Assembly (NCBI RefSeq): GCF_024282095.1
Contig: NZ_JAMWZS010000007.1
Location: forward strand, 1 to 64,000
Origin: Nitrosomonas sp.
Lineage (GTDB): Bacteria; Pseudomonadota; Gammaproteobacteria; Burkholderiales; Nitrosomonadaceae
Length of the DNA stretch: 64,000 bases
Direction: 5' to 3'
The notes under the pieces are model-generated. The model had not been told where the DNA came from. It saw only the letters and a program-made list of their open reading frames with translations, and did no database searches. Of this stretch, positions 25,078 to 35,101 are shown in pieces. A program made the position numbers and the translations under genes. Numbering within the stretch: position 1 is the stretch's first letter; each line of letters opens with the position of its first letter.

Positions 25078-26037
25078 ATGAAGAATCCCTTGAAGAAAGC
25101 GCCTGCATCCGTGTTTCTGTTTGTGATCCTCAGTCTGAGTGGCTGTGCAGTCATGGATAAAAATATTCCGGGCTGGTCACAATATCGTAGTCCGGACCAG
25201 GCAAACGAACTGCAGCTGGCATCCAGCAGCACGGGGAAAGGCGATCCAGTGCTGCTCATCCACGGCTTCGGTGCCAGCAGCTATAGTTGGCGGCATATCA
25301 TTGAGCCACTGGCCCGGAAATACCGTGTCATCACCGTTGATCTGAAAGGCTTTGGTGAGTCACCCAAACCGCGCGATGATTTATATTCCGTTTACGAACA
25401 GGCCAAGTTGGTAAGAAATTTTATCCTCGAAAACAATTTGAACAACCTCCACATCATTGGACACTCATACGGTGGCGGAGTGGCTTTGGTCACTTCGATA
25501 TACTTATCCGCATCGCATCCGCATCTGCAGAAAAGCCTGGTATTGATAGACAGCATCGCCTATCCACAGGATCTTCCGGATTTCGTAGAGGTATTAGCGA
25601 CTCCGGTACTGGGACCACTGGTGATTCACGCTATCCCAAACGCCCTGCAAGTAAAGAGTCTGCTGAAAAAAGTGTATTTCAATGATGCACTGATTCCGCA
25701 AGATGCCATAGACCATTATGCCGGCAATCTGGACAAGCCGAATGCAAAATACGCCACACTAACCAGCGCGCGGCAGATGCTGCCGACAGATCTGCAACAG
25801 TTCTCGGACAATTATGCCAACCTGGCCATTCCCGCCTTGATTATATGGAGCAGGAACGATGAAATTATCCCGTTGGCGATTGGCGAGCGCCTGCATAAGG
25901 ATCTGCCCAATTCAAAATTGGTTGTCCTCAGTGATGTTGGTCACGCGGTTCAAGAAGAAAAACCGTTACTCGTATTACCGCACTTGCAACAATTTCTGGA
26001 TGCGGAAGCGCTCCGCCCTGCACCAGGTAGCAAGTAA
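25078..26037 (+). CDS. Alpha/beta hydrolase lipoprotein
   Basis: A 319-residue lipoprotein: the signal peptide ends with lipobox LSGC (residues 20-23). The hydrolase fold shows LLIHGFGASSYSW (oxyanion HGFG), GFGESPKP, the nucleophile elbow GHSYGGG, a late acid (WSRNDEIIP) and DVGHAVQEEKP, whose His completes the triad. These are typical of esterase/epoxide-hydrolase-like enzymes; the substrate is unknown. Start immediately after the upstream membrane-protein gene implies coupled translation. Confidence 0.92.
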   Translation: MKNPLKKAPASVFLFVILSLSGCAVMDKNIPGWSQYRSPDQANELQLASSSTGKGDPVLLIHGFGASSYSWRHIIEPLARKYRVITVDLKGFGESPKPRDDLYSVYEQAKLVRNFILENNLNNLHIIGHSYGGGVALVTSIYLSASHPHLQKSLVLIDSIAYPQDLPDFVEVLATPVLGPLVIHAIPNALQVKSLLKKVYFNDALIPQDAIDHYAGNLDKPNAKYATLTSARQMLPTDLQQFSDNYANLAIPALIIWSRNDEIIPLAIGERLHKDLPNSKLVVLSDVGHAVQEEKPLLVLPHLQQFLDAEALRPAPGSK

Positions 26038-26245
26038 TATGATTTGCTGCAGAAAATAAGAGATGTAAAGTGTATTCAGCGGTATGAATTTAGACATAAT
26101 TCACTGAAGCTTGGAATGTTGGAGTACCGTCTTCAGGCGGTTTGCGAAGTCCATCGGCAATACCGAAAAGATTATCTACCATCAATTAAAGCTTGTAATC
26201 GCTAGCCAAAAAGCGCACTAAAAGGTATGATTCGCCCTTCAACAA

Positions 26246-26335
26246 GGAGGTGTGGCCGAGCGGTTTAAGGCAGCAGTCTTGAAAACTGCCGTAGGGGTGA
26301 CTCTACCGTGAGTTCGAATCTCACCGCCTCCGCCA
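26246..26335 (+). tRNA. tRNA-Ser (anticodon UGA)
   Basis: A 90-base class II tRNA with encoded CCA. The acceptor strands GGAGGTG and CGCCTCC pair over 7 bp, with G as discriminator. The anticodon loop CTTGAAA gives UGA within stem GCAGT/ACTGC. A long variable arm (GTAGGGGTGACTCTAC) and T loop TTCGAAT are present. Confidence 0.97.
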
Positions 26336-26395
26336 CCCACCCATCCGCACAAATCTGCAGCAATCCATAGAATCAAATAAAGCGCCCCGCCAGAA

Positions 26396-26465
26396 GATCC
26401 AATCGGTGAGCATGGCCTTCTCAAGCAATTCACCAAAGCACTGATTGAGTGTGCCCTGCAAGCTG
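26396..26465 (+). pseudogene. Fragment of an IS256-family transposase N-terminus
   Basis: The frame reads GEHGLLKQFTKALIECALQA, like the LLKQLTKALLERALEAE region near the N-terminus of IS256-type (mutator) transposases. Only about 20 codons match before the frame diverges. A possible IS end of the same family lies at 40771. Small and tentative. Confidence 0.45.
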
Positions 26466-26538
26466 TAAAGATTTTTACCCCCACTTGCCCTCATGCACAA
26501 TAAAGCGCATCATGCGATGACCTATTCGGAGATAAATC

Positions 26539-26733
26539 ATGAGAACCACCATCGTATTGGATGACGAATTACTGGAAAAAGCGCAAGCCTTGACTCATGT
26601 ACAGGAAAAATCCGCTTTGGTTAAAGAAGCCTTGAAAGCCCTGATCGAGCGGGAAAGTGCTAAGAGATTGGCGAGTCTGGGCGGCACTGAACCGCAATTG
26701 GAAACCATTCCCCGCCGGCAAATTAACGAATAA
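26539..26733 (+). CDS. vapB: VapB-type antitoxin
   Basis: A 64-residue antitoxin. The N-terminus MRTTIVLDDELLEKAQ is the ribbon-helix-helix DNA-binding motif of the AHH/VapB (DUF2191) type, followed by the helix KSALVKEALKALIERESAKRLASLGG and the tail that wraps the toxin. GGAG precedes the ATG. The toxin gene follows 8 bases later. It should repress the operon and neutralise VapC. Confidence 0.9.
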   Translation: MRTTIVLDDELLEKAQALTHVQEKSALVKEALKALIERESAKRLASLGGTEPQLETIPRRQINE

Positions 26734-26741
26734 CTGTCGGA

Positions 26742-27116
26742 ATGATTCTGGTCGATACCTCGGTCTGGATTAACCATCTGCGCAACAGCGATCCACATTT
26801 AGTCCGCCTGCTGACTGATAACAGCGTATTAGGTCATCCTTTTGTTCGTGGCGAACTGGCGTTGGGCAATCTGCGCCAGCGTGAAGAGATTCTAGCCGCA
26901 CTGGATCACCTGCCCCAAGTCTCCATTGCTTTTACCGATGAAGTGAATTATTTCATTGAAAAACATGCTTTATATGGCTTGGGCATCGGACTGATCGACG
27001 CGCATCTGTTAGCTTCAACACAGTTATCCGGCAATACCAAGCTTTGGACACAGGATAAGCGGCTGCTGGCAGCCGCATTACGCCTTAATTTGGCAGCATC
27101 GGTTCACAATGACTAA
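26742..27116 (+). CDS. vapC: VapC-type PIN ribonuclease toxin
   Basis: A 124-residue PIN-domain toxin that cleaves RNA, often tRNA or rRNA. It begins MILVDTSVWINHLR (Asp5, first catalytic acid), continues with RGELALGNLR (Glu), and ends GLIDAHLLAS (Asp) and LWTQDKRLLAAA (Asp), giving the four-acid metal site. Length fits the family. Together with vapB it forms a complete pair next to tRNA-Ser and IS debris. Confidence 0.92.
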   Translation: MILVDTSVWINHLRNSDPHLVRLLTDNSVLGHPFVRGELALGNLRQREEILAALDHLPQVSIAFTDEVNYFIEKHALYGLGIGLIDAHLLASTQLSGNTKLWTQDKRLLAAALRLNLAASVHND

Positions 27117-27136
27117 ACTTCGAAGGATAAACAACC

Positions 27137-27153
27137 CCGTGGCAAGACCACGG
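27137..27153 (+). terminator. Hairpin after vapC
   Basis: Perfect 6-bp stem CCGTGG/CCACGG with loop CAAGA, 20 bases after the vapC stop. No T-run follows. Confidence 0.4.
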
Positions 27154-27163
27154 AGAATCGCAA

Positions 27164-27295
27164 GTTGATGGCATCGAAACCATCGATTTTACGGGTAGTG
27201 GAAACAGTACACTGAGTGCAAACCTGTTGGATTTACTTAAATTGTCTGATACCAGCAATACTTTAAAAATAGACGGCAAAAACCAGCAGCGGTAA
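27164..27295 (+). pseudogene. Remnant of a large repeat-type surface/secreted protein
   Basis: A 43-codon open stretch without a start: DGIETIDFTGSGNSTLSANL, then LDLLKLSDTSNTLKIDGKNQQR and a stop. The GIETIDFTG...L...SDTSNTLKIDG pattern recurs in the C-terminal regions of RTX-like/VCBS adhesins exported by type I systems. Only this scrap remains. Confidence 0.6.
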
Positions 27296-27510
27296 GCTAG
27301 GGGGAGTCGGCAAACCTCAGCAATTAATACGGGAAAGATGTGGGATTCCTATTGTCATCCCAATCTACCTTGCTAGATCCACAAATAAATAAGATGCATC
27401 AATCACTAACAAATAGCCCCCCGTTTTTCGCATCAGACACGAGACAAATTCAGCTTGAATCATTTGGAAGAATATTCGCCTTTTTAGGAGCCCCAGAACA
27501 ACGCGCATTT

Positions 27511-27578
27511 GTCATTCCGAACGTAATAGGAATCTTGTGGAATTAACATTATAGATTTCTCGCTATGCTCGAAATGAC
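27511..27578. repeat. Imperfect 68-bp palindrome (GTCATTYCGA...CGAAATGAC)
   Basis: Arms begin GTCATTCCGAACGTAAT and, on the other strand, GTCATTTCGAGCATAGC; about 70% of positions agree by eye. Such structures are common intergenic repeats in several phyla. No gene is visible in 27300-27609. Confidence 0.55.
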
Positions 27579-27609
27579 AGTTATTCAGAAACTCTGTAAG
27601 AGAATACTA

Positions 27610-28497
27610 TTACGTCAACAACCGCAACGCTTCCTGATACTTTGCCATCGTCTGTTGCAAGATTTGATCGGGTAACTCAGGCGCTGGGGCTTTTTTGTTC
27701 CAATCCTGTTTTTCCAACCAATCGCGCACGAATTGTTTATCGAAGCTGGGCGGGTTTTGTCCGGCCTGGTATTGATCGGCGGGCCAGAAACGGGATGAAT
27801 CCGGTGTCAACACTTCATCGATCAGATAAAGTTGGCCTGCGTCATCCAAACCGAATTCAAATTTGGTATCCGCGATGATAATACCGCGTTGCGCTGCGTA
27901 ATCCGCCGCTTCGGTGTATAGCTGGATGGCTTTTTCACTGACTTTTGCAGTCAGTGCTTTCCCGAGTTGTTTTTCCACTTCCGCCAGAGAAATATTCTCA
28001 TCATGCGCACCCGCGGCGGCTTTGGTTGACGGTGTAAAAATGGCTCCACACGGCAGTTTCTCAGCCAGTTTCAATCCAGCAGGGAGTTGAATGCCGCAAA
28101 TGGCGCCGGTTTGTTGATAATCCTTCCACCCCGACCCAACCACGTAGCCGCGCACAATCACTTCAATCGGCAATGGCTTTAAGCGCCTGATGACAAATGC
28201 GCGATCACGCACTTGTTCGCGTTCGTTCTCCGCAACCACGGACTCCGGTGCAATGCCGGTCAGATGATTGGGCATGACATGTGCCAGTTTCTTGAACCAG
28301 AAATCGGACAACGCTGTCAGCAGCTTCCCCTTCCCTGGTACGGCGGTCGGTAGAATCACATCAAATGCCGATAAGCGATCGGTTTGCACGATCAACAGCT
28401 TATCGGCACCGACGGCGTAGATATCCCTTACCTTGCCGCGATGCAACAATGGCAGGCTTTTTATATTGGTTTCGAATAAAGCGGATGAATGCGTCAT
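27610..28497 (-). CDS. purC: Phosphoribosylaminoimidazole-succinocarboxamide synthase
   Basis: A 295-residue SAICAR synthetase, ATP-dependent ligation of CAIR and aspartate in purine biosynthesis. Motifs: [70 protein letters not shown] (metal and nucleotide contacts). It is the last gene of a purE-purK-purC operon, 10 bases after purK. The long form of about 295 residues, with the C-terminal helix, is usual in betaproteobacteria. Confidence 0.97.
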   Translation of the reverse strand: MTHSSALFETNIKSLPLLHRGKVRDIYAVGADKLLIVQTDRLSAFDVILPTAVPGKGKLLTALSDFWFKKLAHVMPNHLTGIAPESVVAENEREQVRDRAFVIRRLKPLPIEVIVRGYVVGSGWKDYQQTGAICGIQLPAGLKLAEKLPCGAIFTPSTKAAAGAHDENISLAEVEKQLGKALTAKVSEKAIQLYTEAADYAAQRGIIIADTKFEFGLDDAGQLYLIDEVLTPDSSRFWPADQYQAGQNPPSFDKQFVRDWLEKQDWNKKAPAPELPDQILQQTMAKYQEALRLLT

Positions 28498-28507
28498 TGG
28501 TTTCGGA

Positions 28508-29647
28508 TTAAATTTTGTTCAAGGTGTTTTTAATGTGGATCGCTTCTTGTAATGCCGTGTCAATGTCAATGTCAGTGTTCAATACCGTGAAATGCCCCAT
28601 TTTACGGCCTGGGCGTGCTGCGGTTTTGCCGTATAAATGTAATTTGGTCGATGTATGTTGCAAAACCAGGCTCCAGTCGGGTTCGCCGCTTTGCCACAAG
28701 TCACCTAACAAATTGACCATCACGGCAGCGCTATGCTGTGTGGTTTCTCCCAATGGCATGCCGCACAGTGTGCGCACTTGCTGTTCAAACTGTGACGTGA
28801 TGCAGGCATTGATGGAATAATGTCCGCTGTTATGCGGACGCGGCGCGATTTCATTGATCAACAGCTCATCATCCTGCAACACAAAAAACTCCACGCACAG
28901 CACGCCCTGATAACTTAGATTTTTAACAATCTGACAGGCAATGTTTTGCGCTTGCTGCGCTAATTGCTGCGAAATTCTTGCCGGCACGATACTGATATCG
29001 AGAATGCCGTTGACATGCTGGTTCTCAGAAACCGGGAAAGTTTTTAACTCTCCATCGGTGCCGCGCGCCACCACAACAGATATCTCATTTCTGAGCGGCA
29101 TGAATTTTTCCAGTACGCAAACCGGGTGATTCAATTGCGCATAGGCGGCCAGTAACGCTGCTTCATCAGCAACGGCTTTCTGTCCCTTGCCATCGTAACC
29201 AAACTGGCTCACTTTCAGGATGCCGGGAAGCAAGTCCGCGACATCTTGCGTCGCAATGTCATCCTGTTGTTGAATGACCGCGAATGGTGCGACGGCAAAA
29301 CCATTGATACCCAAAAATTGTTTTTCTGCAATCCTGTTCTGTGCAATGGAAACACTGTATGCATCCGGGCTGACGACACAAGATTTAGCGAGCGTTCGTA
29401 GTGATTTCGCCGGAATATTTTCAAATTCGGTGGTAATGGCGGCACATTGGCTGCTGAGTTTTTCCAGCGCTGCTTGATCCGCATAATCTGCACAGATGAA
29501 ATCATCAGCAACCCGCCCGGCAGGACTATCACTGGCGGGATCCAATACCGTCACCCGGTATCCCATTTGCTGAGCCGCCATCACAAACATGCGTCCAAGC
29601 TGCCCGCCTCCAAGGACACCGAGCATGGCTCCAGGCATGATGCGCAT
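28508..29647 (-). CDS. purK: 5-(carboxyamino)imidazole ribonucleotide synthase
   Basis: A 379-residue ATP-grasp enzyme that carboxylates AIR to N5-CAIR. The N-terminus [21 protein letters not shown] and [18 protein letters not shown] are typical; [13 protein letters not shown] and EISVVVARG lie in the ATP-grasp domain, and [19 protein letters not shown] binds metal. It overlaps purE by one base (TAATG), giving coupled translation. The start could be the ATG 9 bases later (MPGAM). Confidence 0.97.
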   Translation of the reverse strand: MRIMPGAMLGVLGGGQLGRMFVMAAQQMGYRVTVLDPASDSPAGRVADDFICADYADQAALEKLSSQCAAITTEFENIPAKSLRTLAKSCVVSPDAYSVSIAQNRIAEKQFLGINGFAVAPFAVIQQQDDIATQDVADLLPGILKVSQFGYDGKGQKAVADEAALLAAYAQLNHPVCVLEKFMPLRNEISVVVARGTDGELKTFPVSENQHVNGILDISIVPARISQQLAQQAQNIACQIVKNLSYQGVLCVEFFVLQDDELLINEIAPRPHNSGHYSINACITSQFEQQVRTLCGMPLGETTQHSAAVMVNLLGDLWQSGEPDWSLVLQHTSTKLHLYGKTAARPGRKMGHFTVLNTDIDIDTALQEAIHIKNTLNKI

Positions 29648-30135
29648 TATTGCGGCAACTCGGAAGCCAGCACCGCTTCGGTCTGCTTCTGCCGGTATTC
29701 GTTCAGTTGCACGCTCAATTCGCTATTATTTACCGCCAATAGTTCAACCGCAAATAACCCCGCATTGGCAGCACCCGCTTCCCCAATGGCAAACGTCGCG
29801 ACAGGCACGCCTTTAGGCATCTGAACAATCGACAGCAGTGAATCAAGTCCTTGTAAGTGCTTGGAATTCACCGGAACGCCCAAAACCGGTAGCGTAGTTT
29901 TTGCAGCAATCATGCCGGGCAGATGCGCAGCCCCTCCCGCCCCTGCAATAATGCATTTGATGCCGCGCGCCTTGGCTCCTTCGGCAAATTGAAACATCAA
30001 ATCCGGCGTACGGTGCGCCGAAACCACTTTGGCTTCATAAGCGACATGAAATTCATCCAATATCGCAACCGCATGTTGCATCACATCCCAGTCGCTTTTA
30101 CTACCCATCACTACGCTAATCAATGGTTTAATCAT
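29647..30135 (-). CDS. purE: N5-carboxyaminoimidazole ribonucleotide mutase
   Basis: A 162-residue class I PurE that moves the carboxyl group of N5-CAIR to make [21 protein letters not shown] binds phosphate, and [17 protein letters not shown] holds the catalytic His. [26 protein letters not shown] is the core. It heads the purEKC operon. Confidence 0.97.
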   Translation of the reverse strand: MIKPLISVVMGSKSDWDVMQHAVAILDEFHVAYEAKVVSAHRTPDLMFQFAEGAKARGIKCIIAGAGGAAHLPGMIAAKTTLPVLGVPVNSKHLQGLDSLLSIVQMPKGVPVATFAIGEAGAANAGLFAVELLAVNNSELSVQLNEYRQKQTEAVLASELPQ

Positions 30136-30370
30136 TTAACTTCAGTCTGCTATAAGTTTGAGAATCACGATGAACAGAATCTTGCACAATCAAGCTACAA
30201 AAACACGACTGGCTATTTTATAAGTCTGTGCAATAATCGTGTGATTTATTTTGATAGCTTCGATAAAAATGCAATTGGTATTATACTAGCCGCACTCAGT
30301 ATCATCCTGTTGAATGGCCTATATTTCAGCGTAATCAGTTTTTATTAAATTATCTACAAAAACGGTTTTT

Positions 30371-30802
30371 ATGAATTTTCAGCGCGGAAAACAAAACGAC
30401 GAGCCAGAAATCAACCTGGTTCCGATGATTGATGTGTTATTGGTGATACTCATTTTCTTGATCGTTACCACCACGTATTCAAAATTTGCCGAACTCGAAA
30501 TCAACTTGCCGCAAGCCAGTGCGGAAGAAGTCGACAAAAATGTCGAAAAACCCAATAGTATCGATATCACTGTCAATGCTGCGGGTGACTATACGATCAA
30601 CCGGATACCCGTTAAATTTTCCAGTATAGAAAGCCTGCGCAATGCATTACAATCTGCAGCCCAGAATCTATCGGATCCATTTATCATTATCAATGCGGAT
30701 GCAAAAGCTACCCATCAATCTGTCATCACTATTATGGAAGCTGCTCGTTTGGCGGGATACAATAAAATCACCTTTACCACTGAAACAAACAGTGCCCAAT
30801 AA
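30371..30802 (+). CDS. exbD: ExbD/TolR-type biopolymer transporter
   Basis: A 143-residue inner-membrane protein that, with an ExbB/TolQ motor, passes proton-motive force to TonB-like partners. The N-terminus EPEINLVPMIDVLLVILIFLIVTTT has the single helix and the essential Asp of the family; the rest (EINLPQASAEEVDK, IDITVNAAGDYTINRIPV) is periplasmic. No exbB lies next to it; the upstream 235 bases hold no supported gene, and sodB follows. An orphan or distant partner is likely. Confidence 0.94.
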   Translation: MNFQRGKQNDEPEINLVPMIDVLLVILIFLIVTTTYSKFAELEINLPQASAEEVDKNVEKPNSIDITVNAAGDYTINRIPVKFSSIESLRNALQSAAQNLSDPFIIINADAKATHQSVITIMEAARLAGYNKITFTTETNSAQ

Positions 30803-30886
30803 CCAGTCAAATCAAATACAATTTATCAACATAACATGACATCACTCATTCGTCGTATCAGCAATGTATTCTTTAAGGAGAAAATA

Positions 30887-31528
30887 ATGTCTAGCAGCAA
30901 TCTTGAAAACTTTTCTAAAAGTGCTCAATCGGGCTCACAATATATACTGGCACCGCTGCCGTATGCGAATAACGCGCTGGAACCCGTGATATCAGCCAAC
31001 ACACTCAGCTTTCACTATGGCAAGCACCACAAAACTTATGTGGATAATTTAAATAACCTGGTAGCCAATACCGATCTGGCAGGTCAATCACTGGAACAAA
31101 TTATCAAGGCAACCGCCGGACAAGCTGACAAAGCCGCCATTTTCAACAATGCTGCGCAAGTATGGAACCACATGTTTTATTGGCATAGCTTGAAACCGAA
31201 CGGCGGCGGCGAACCACCCGCAGCACTGAAGCAAAAAATTGAAGCCTCGTTTGGCAGTATCGATGCGTGCAAAAAGGAATTTGCCCAAGCAGCCATGACG
31301 CAATTCGGCAGCGGCTGGGCATGGCTGGCGCTGGATGGAGACAAGATCGTTGTCGCTAAAACAGGCAATGCCGATTCTCCAATCACCAAAAATATCCGGC
31401 CATTATTGACCATCGACGTATGGGAACACGCCTATTATCTGGATTACCAAAATCGCCGCGCAGACTATGTGAATACGATATTGGATAAACTGATCAATTG
31501 GGATTTTGCCGCAGCTAATCTCGGATAA
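30887..31528 (+). CDS. sodB: Superoxide dismutase, Fe-type
   Basis: A 213-residue cytosolic superoxide dismutase. [15 protein letters not shown] and [14 protein letters not shown] give two metal His ligands, and [17 protein letters not shown] gives Asp and His. The [14 protein letters not shown] segment with Q and G is of the iron-type pattern. The ATG at 30887 has AAGGAG 7 bases upstream; a longer frame exists to 30836 but without a site. About 20 extra N-terminal residues before [13 protein letters not shown] are unusual for SodB but not long enough to be a clear signal peptide. Confidence 0.95.
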   Translation: MSSSNLENFSKSAQSGSQYILAPLPYANNALEPVISANTLSFHYGKHHKTYVDNLNNLVANTDLAGQSLEQIIKATAGQADKAAIFNNAAQVWNHMFYWHSLKPNGGGEPPAALKQKIEASFGSIDACKKEFAQAAMTQFGSGWAWLALDGDKIVVAKTGNADSPITKNIRPLLTIDVWEHAYYLDYQNRRADYVNTILDKLINWDFAAANLG

Positions 31529-31539
31529 TCTCCTGATTT

Positions 31540-32184
31540 ATGACTGATATCACCATCGCCCTGTCAAAAGGGCGAATTTTTGAAGACACAGCACCGCTGT
31601 TAAAGGCAGCGGGAATTGTCGCGCTGGACGACCCGGAATCGTCGCGCAAATTAATTCTCGCCACCAATCGCGCCAATGTGCGTTTGATCATTGTGCGTGC
31701 CTCGGATGTACCGACGTATGTGCAATATGGCGCAGCGGATCTTGGTATCGCCGGAAAAGATGTGTTACATGAGCATGGCGGTGCCGGTCTTTATCAACCG
31801 CTGGATCTGAACATTGCGCGTTGCCGGATGATGGTGGCCGTACCTGAAGGCTTTGATTATGACTCTGCCGTGCGTCAAGGTGCGCGGTTACGTATCGCGA
31901 CCAAATATGTGCAGACCGCTCGCGAACACTTTGCCGACAAAGGCGTCCATGTCGATCTGATTAAATTGTACGGATCAATGGAATTGGCGCCATTAGTGGG
32001 TTTAGCTGATGCGATCGTTGATCTGGTATCGAGCGGCAATACATTAAAAGCCAATCATCTTAAAGCGGTGGAAGAAATCATGCCGATCTCGGCAAGATTG
32101 ATTATTAACCAGGCCGCATTGAAGCTTAAGAGAGAAATCATTCAACCGGTGTTGGATGCGTTTTCTGATGCTATCAAACAATAG
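31540..32184 (+). CDS. hisG: ATP phosphoribosyltransferase, short form
   Basis: A 214-residue catalytic subunit of the first step of histidine synthesis. [30 protein letters not shown] and [22 protein letters not shown] are the family motifs. At 214 residues it lacks the C-terminal ACT-like regulatory domain, so it needs HisZ, which is not in this window. It is followed by hisD 38 bases later. Confidence 0.97.
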   Translation: MTDITIALSKGRIFEDTAPLLKAAGIVALDDPESSRKLILATNRANVRLIIVRASDVPTYVQYGAADLGIAGKDVLHEHGGAGLYQPLDLNIARCRMMVAVPEGFDYDSAVRQGARLRIATKYVQTAREHFADKGVHVDLIKLYGSMELAPLVGLADAIVDLVSSGNTLKANHLKAVEEIMPISARLIINQAALKLKREIIQPVLDAFSDAIKQ

Positions 32185-32222
32185 GTTGCCAGTGTCGCTT
32201 CAGCAGGAATTCACTTCACACC

Positions 32223-33524
32223 ATGATCCCGATAAAACGATTTAATTCAACCGACTCTGATTTTAATGCAAATCTTGACAAGCTATTGGCTTTTGAAAAT
32301 GCACAAGACGATGCGATCGATTCGACAGTAGCCAAAATTCTTGCCGATATCCGTACCCGCAAGGATGCTGCGTTAATCGAATATACCAACCGCTTTGACA
32401 AACTTTCCGCAGCATCCGCCAAAGATCTCGAGCTCACACAAGACCATTTGCAGCGATCCTTGGCAGCTTTACCGTCGCCCCAGCGGATTGCACTGGAACA
32501 AGCCGCTGAACGAGTCCGCAGCTATCACGAAAAACAACAGCTCAGTTCATGGCAATACACAGATTCAGACGATACCCTACTCGGCCAGAAAGTCACACCG
32601 TTGGATCGTGTGGGCTTATATGTACCGGGCGGCAAAGCCTCCTATCCTTCCTCTGTGTTGATGAACGCCATTCCCGCCAAAGTAGCGGGGGTAAAAGAAT
32701 TGATCATGGTTGTTCCCACACCGAATGGGGAAAGAAGCGACATGGTTCTGGCAGCCGCGGCAATCAGCAAGGTTGATCGGGTTTTTACGATCGGCGGCGC
32801 GCAGGCCGTCGGTGCATTGGCGTATGGCACTGAAACAATACCGCAAGTTGACAAGATTGTTGGCCCCGGGAACGCCTACGTCGCCGCCGCCAAGCGCCGG
32901 GTATTCGGCATCGTCGGCATCGATATGGTTGCCGGCCCTTCTGAAATTCTCGTGATTTGTGACGGCAAAACCAACCCTGACTGGATTGCCATGGATCTGT
33001 TCTCTCAGGCGGAACACGATGAACTAGCCCAATCCATTTTGTTATCACCCGACGCAGCATTCCTCGATCAGGTGATGCAAAGCATTAATCGTCTGCTGGA
33101 CGAAATGCCGCGCAAAGATGTCATTCGCGCTTCGCTGGAAAATCGCGGCGCTTTGATTCAGGTACAAAACCTGGATGAGGCCTGCGCAATCGCCAACAAA
33201 ATTGCACCCGAACATCTGGAATTATCGGTTGATCAACCGGAACACTGGGTCGATAAAATCAGACATGCCGGCGCTATTTTTCTCGGCCGCTATGCGTGTG
33301 AAGCGCTGGGTGATTATTGCGCCGGTCCCAACCATGTCCTACCCACATCTCGCACAGCGCGATTCTCCTCTCCTTTGGGTGTTTATGATTTTCAGAAGCG
33401 CAGCAGTCTCATTCAGGTTTCTCAGCAAGGTGCTGCAAAACTTGGGAAAATTGCCTCTGTTCTGGCCTATGGAGAAGGATTGCAGGCGCATGCCCTATCA
33501 GCAGAATATCGTTATAAAGATTGA
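32223..33524 (+). CDS. hisD: Histidinol dehydrogenase
   Basis: A 433-residue zinc enzyme oxidising histidinol to histidine in two NAD-dependent steps. [41 protein letters not shown], and [15 protein letters not shown] are motifs; [15 protein letters not shown] and [21 protein letters not shown] carry zinc and catalytic residues. The frame starts [14 protein letters not shown]. The downstream gene is a methyltransferase, not hisC, so the his locus is split here. Confidence 0.97.
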   Translation: MIPIKRFNSTDSDFNANLDKLLAFENAQDDAIDSTVAKILADIRTRKDAALIEYTNRFDKLSAASAKDLELTQDHLQRSLAALPSPQRIALEQAAERVRSYHEKQQLSSWQYTDSDDTLLGQKVTPLDRVGLYVPGGKASYPSSVLMNAIPAKVAGVKELIMVVPTPNGERSDMVLAAAAISKVDRVFTIGGAQAVGALAYGTETIPQVDKIVGPGNAYVAAAKRRVFGIVGIDMVAGPSEILVICDGKTNPDWIAMDLFSQAEHDELAQSILLSPDAAFLDQVMQSINRLLDEMPRKDVIRASLENRGALIQVQNLDEACAIANKIAPEHLELSVDQPEHWVDKIRHAGAIFLGRYACEALGDYCAGPNHVLPTSRTARFSSPLGVYDFQKRSSLIQVSQQGAAKLGKIASVLAYGEGLQAHALSAEYRYKD

Positions 33525-33577
33525 TAAGGTCCTGAATCATTAATGCGATAATTTATCGATGACTGCGGGATTGAATC

Positions 33578-34402
33578 ATGACGATTATTACCTCACGTGA
33601 TCACCCCCTCATTAAGCAACTGATTAAGTTGGAAGGGTCATTACAATATCGTAAGAAAACAGGGTTAACACTGCTGGATGGCATACATCTCGTTCAGATT
33701 TACAGTTCAGTGCTGGGCACACCTAAAAGTTTGATTGTCAGTCAGGCCTACTTTGAAGCTTCCGAAAATAAACGCTTTCTCAATATACTGTTTGGCAATA
33801 CGCTGCCTAAAATAATCGTCGCCAGCAATGGACTATTTCGTGCCATATCCCCTGTCAAAACACCGACAGGCATTCTCGCGCTTATTGCAACGCCGGAATT
33901 GCAGAACGAATCCGACAATGGCAAAGAAACCTCGAGTGTCTTGTTGGAAACAATCCAGGATCCTGGAAATCTCGGCTCTATTTTACGTTCGGCTGCCGCG
34001 GCGAATATCAAAAATATCTATTTATCAAAACAATGTACCGACGCTTGGTCGCCCAAGACACTACGTGCTGCCATGGGGGCACATTTTTTCTTGCATATCC
34101 ATGAAAACTGCGATTTACAACAGATTGCACAACAGTTTCCCGGAACGGTCATTGCCACATCCATCCAGGCCAGTAAAAATCTGTTTGAAATTTCACTGGT
34201 GGGGCCGGTAGCATTTGTATTCGGAAACGAAGGAACAGGACTATCTAAAGAAATAATACAAGCAGCTGACGAGAATATCTCCATTCCCATGCCCGGCAAA
34301 ACCGAATCATTGAATGCCGCCGCCGCCGCCGCTATTTGTTTTTTTGAAAAAGTACGCCAGGATAGAGTGTCAGCAATGCATCCCGGTATTGGAACTAAAT
34401 AA
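33578..34402 (+). CDS. SpoU/TrmH-family RNA 2'-O-ribose methyltransferase
   Basis: A 274-residue SAM-dependent methyltransferase with the deep trefoil knot. The N-terminal substrate-binding domain (SRDHPLIKQLIKLEGSLQYRKKTGLTLLDGIHLVQ) is followed by motif 1 (ETIQDPGNLGSILRSAAAANI), motif 2 (FVFGNEGTGLSKEII) and motif 3 (ISIPMPGKTESLNAAAAAAICFF). It probably modifies rRNA or tRNA; the exact target is not clear. It lies 53 bases after hisD and may be co-transcribed. Confidence 0.93.
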   Translation: MTIITSRDHPLIKQLIKLEGSLQYRKKTGLTLLDGIHLVQIYSSVLGTPKSLIVSQAYFEASENKRFLNILFGNTLPKIIVASNGLFRAISPVKTPTGILALIATPELQNESDNGKETSSVLLETIQDPGNLGSILRSAAAANIKNIYLSKQCTDAWSPKTLRAAMGAHFFLHIHENCDLQQIAQQFPGTVIATSIQASKNLFEISLVGPVAFVFGNEGTGLSKEIIQAADENISIPMPGKTESLNAAAAAAICFFEKVRQDRVSAMHPGIGTK

Positions 34403-34452
34403 TATAGCGGTGTATCATACTGCACCGAACAACACAGTATCTTTGGAGTACC

Positions 34453-34800
34453 ATGAAAATTTCGTTTTTATCTTTGATCATCCTGCTTGGATGCTTGCTA
34501 TTCAATTCCACCAATGTCATGGCGCTGCACCATGAACCACAGAATGCACAAGAGTCCGGTGGAAAAATGCCCAACAATGAAGGAAAAGTCATCGACATTA
34601 TTGACACCACCGGTTATACCTATATGGAATTAGAAAACGGTGGCAATAGATTCTGGATTGCCGCCCCCACGACCAAAGTCAATAAAGGCGATCATATCCG
34701 TTTCATTGAAAATATGGTAATGACCAACTTCACCAGCAAAACACTGAATCGCACCTTCAGCACACTGATTTTCGTCACTTCTACGGAAGTAAAAAAATAA
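34453..34800 (+). CDS. Periplasmic NrfJ-like protein
   Basis: A 115-residue protein with a signal peptide (residues 1-24, ending NVMALHH). The mature part is an OB-fold-like domain: GKVIDIIDTTGYTYMELENGGNRFWIAAPTTKVNKGDHI (parts), the pattern of NrfJ-type periplasmic proteins found beside nitrite-reductase or cytochrome genes. No heme motif is present. Function unknown. It stands alone after the methyltransferase gene. Confidence 0.75.
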   Translation: MKISFLSLIILLGCLLFNSTNVMALHHEPQNAQESGGKMPNNEGKVIDIIDTTGYTYMELENGGNRFWIAAPTTKVNKGDHIRFIENMVMTNFTSKTLNRTFSTLIFVTSTEVKK

Positions 34801-34881
34801 TTTCTGAGAAAATTAAGCCGCAAATACTGTCATTTTTATTCATGGCGTACGCGTTAATTCAGATTTAATCAAAGAATTAAG

Positions 34882-34910
34882 AAGAACAGCAACCTGACAT
34901 TGCTGTTCTT
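34882..34910. terminator. Strong 11-bp hairpin
   Basis: A perfect stem AAGAACAGCAA/TTGCTGTTCTT around CCTGACA, 80 bases after the NrfJ-like gene. It has partial T-runs on both strands and is a likely terminator. Confidence 0.6.
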
Positions 34911-35101
34911 CGCGCAAGATATGCCGCTCGAAATTTGATGTCCTATCACACAAATTTGGTTGCTCACTCTCCATAATTCTCCATTTATTCTTCGTTATCT
35001 TCCAGCTAACGATAAAGCCACCGATACCATTCTTCATGGGGTTATACAGACAATAAACCCCGCCATCTGATCATCTAACCAAGCGTTTTTATAGCTCTAC
35101 G

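Noticed and set aside
29923-30348. Plus-strand 141-codon frame over the purE start
   Set aside because: Most of it is antisense to purE, and the free part (30140-30348) has no start with a ribosome site, although it contains a hydrophobic stretch.
34840-35037. Minus-strand 65-codon frame
   Set aside because: It runs through the strong 11-bp terminator-like hairpin and has no ribosome site.
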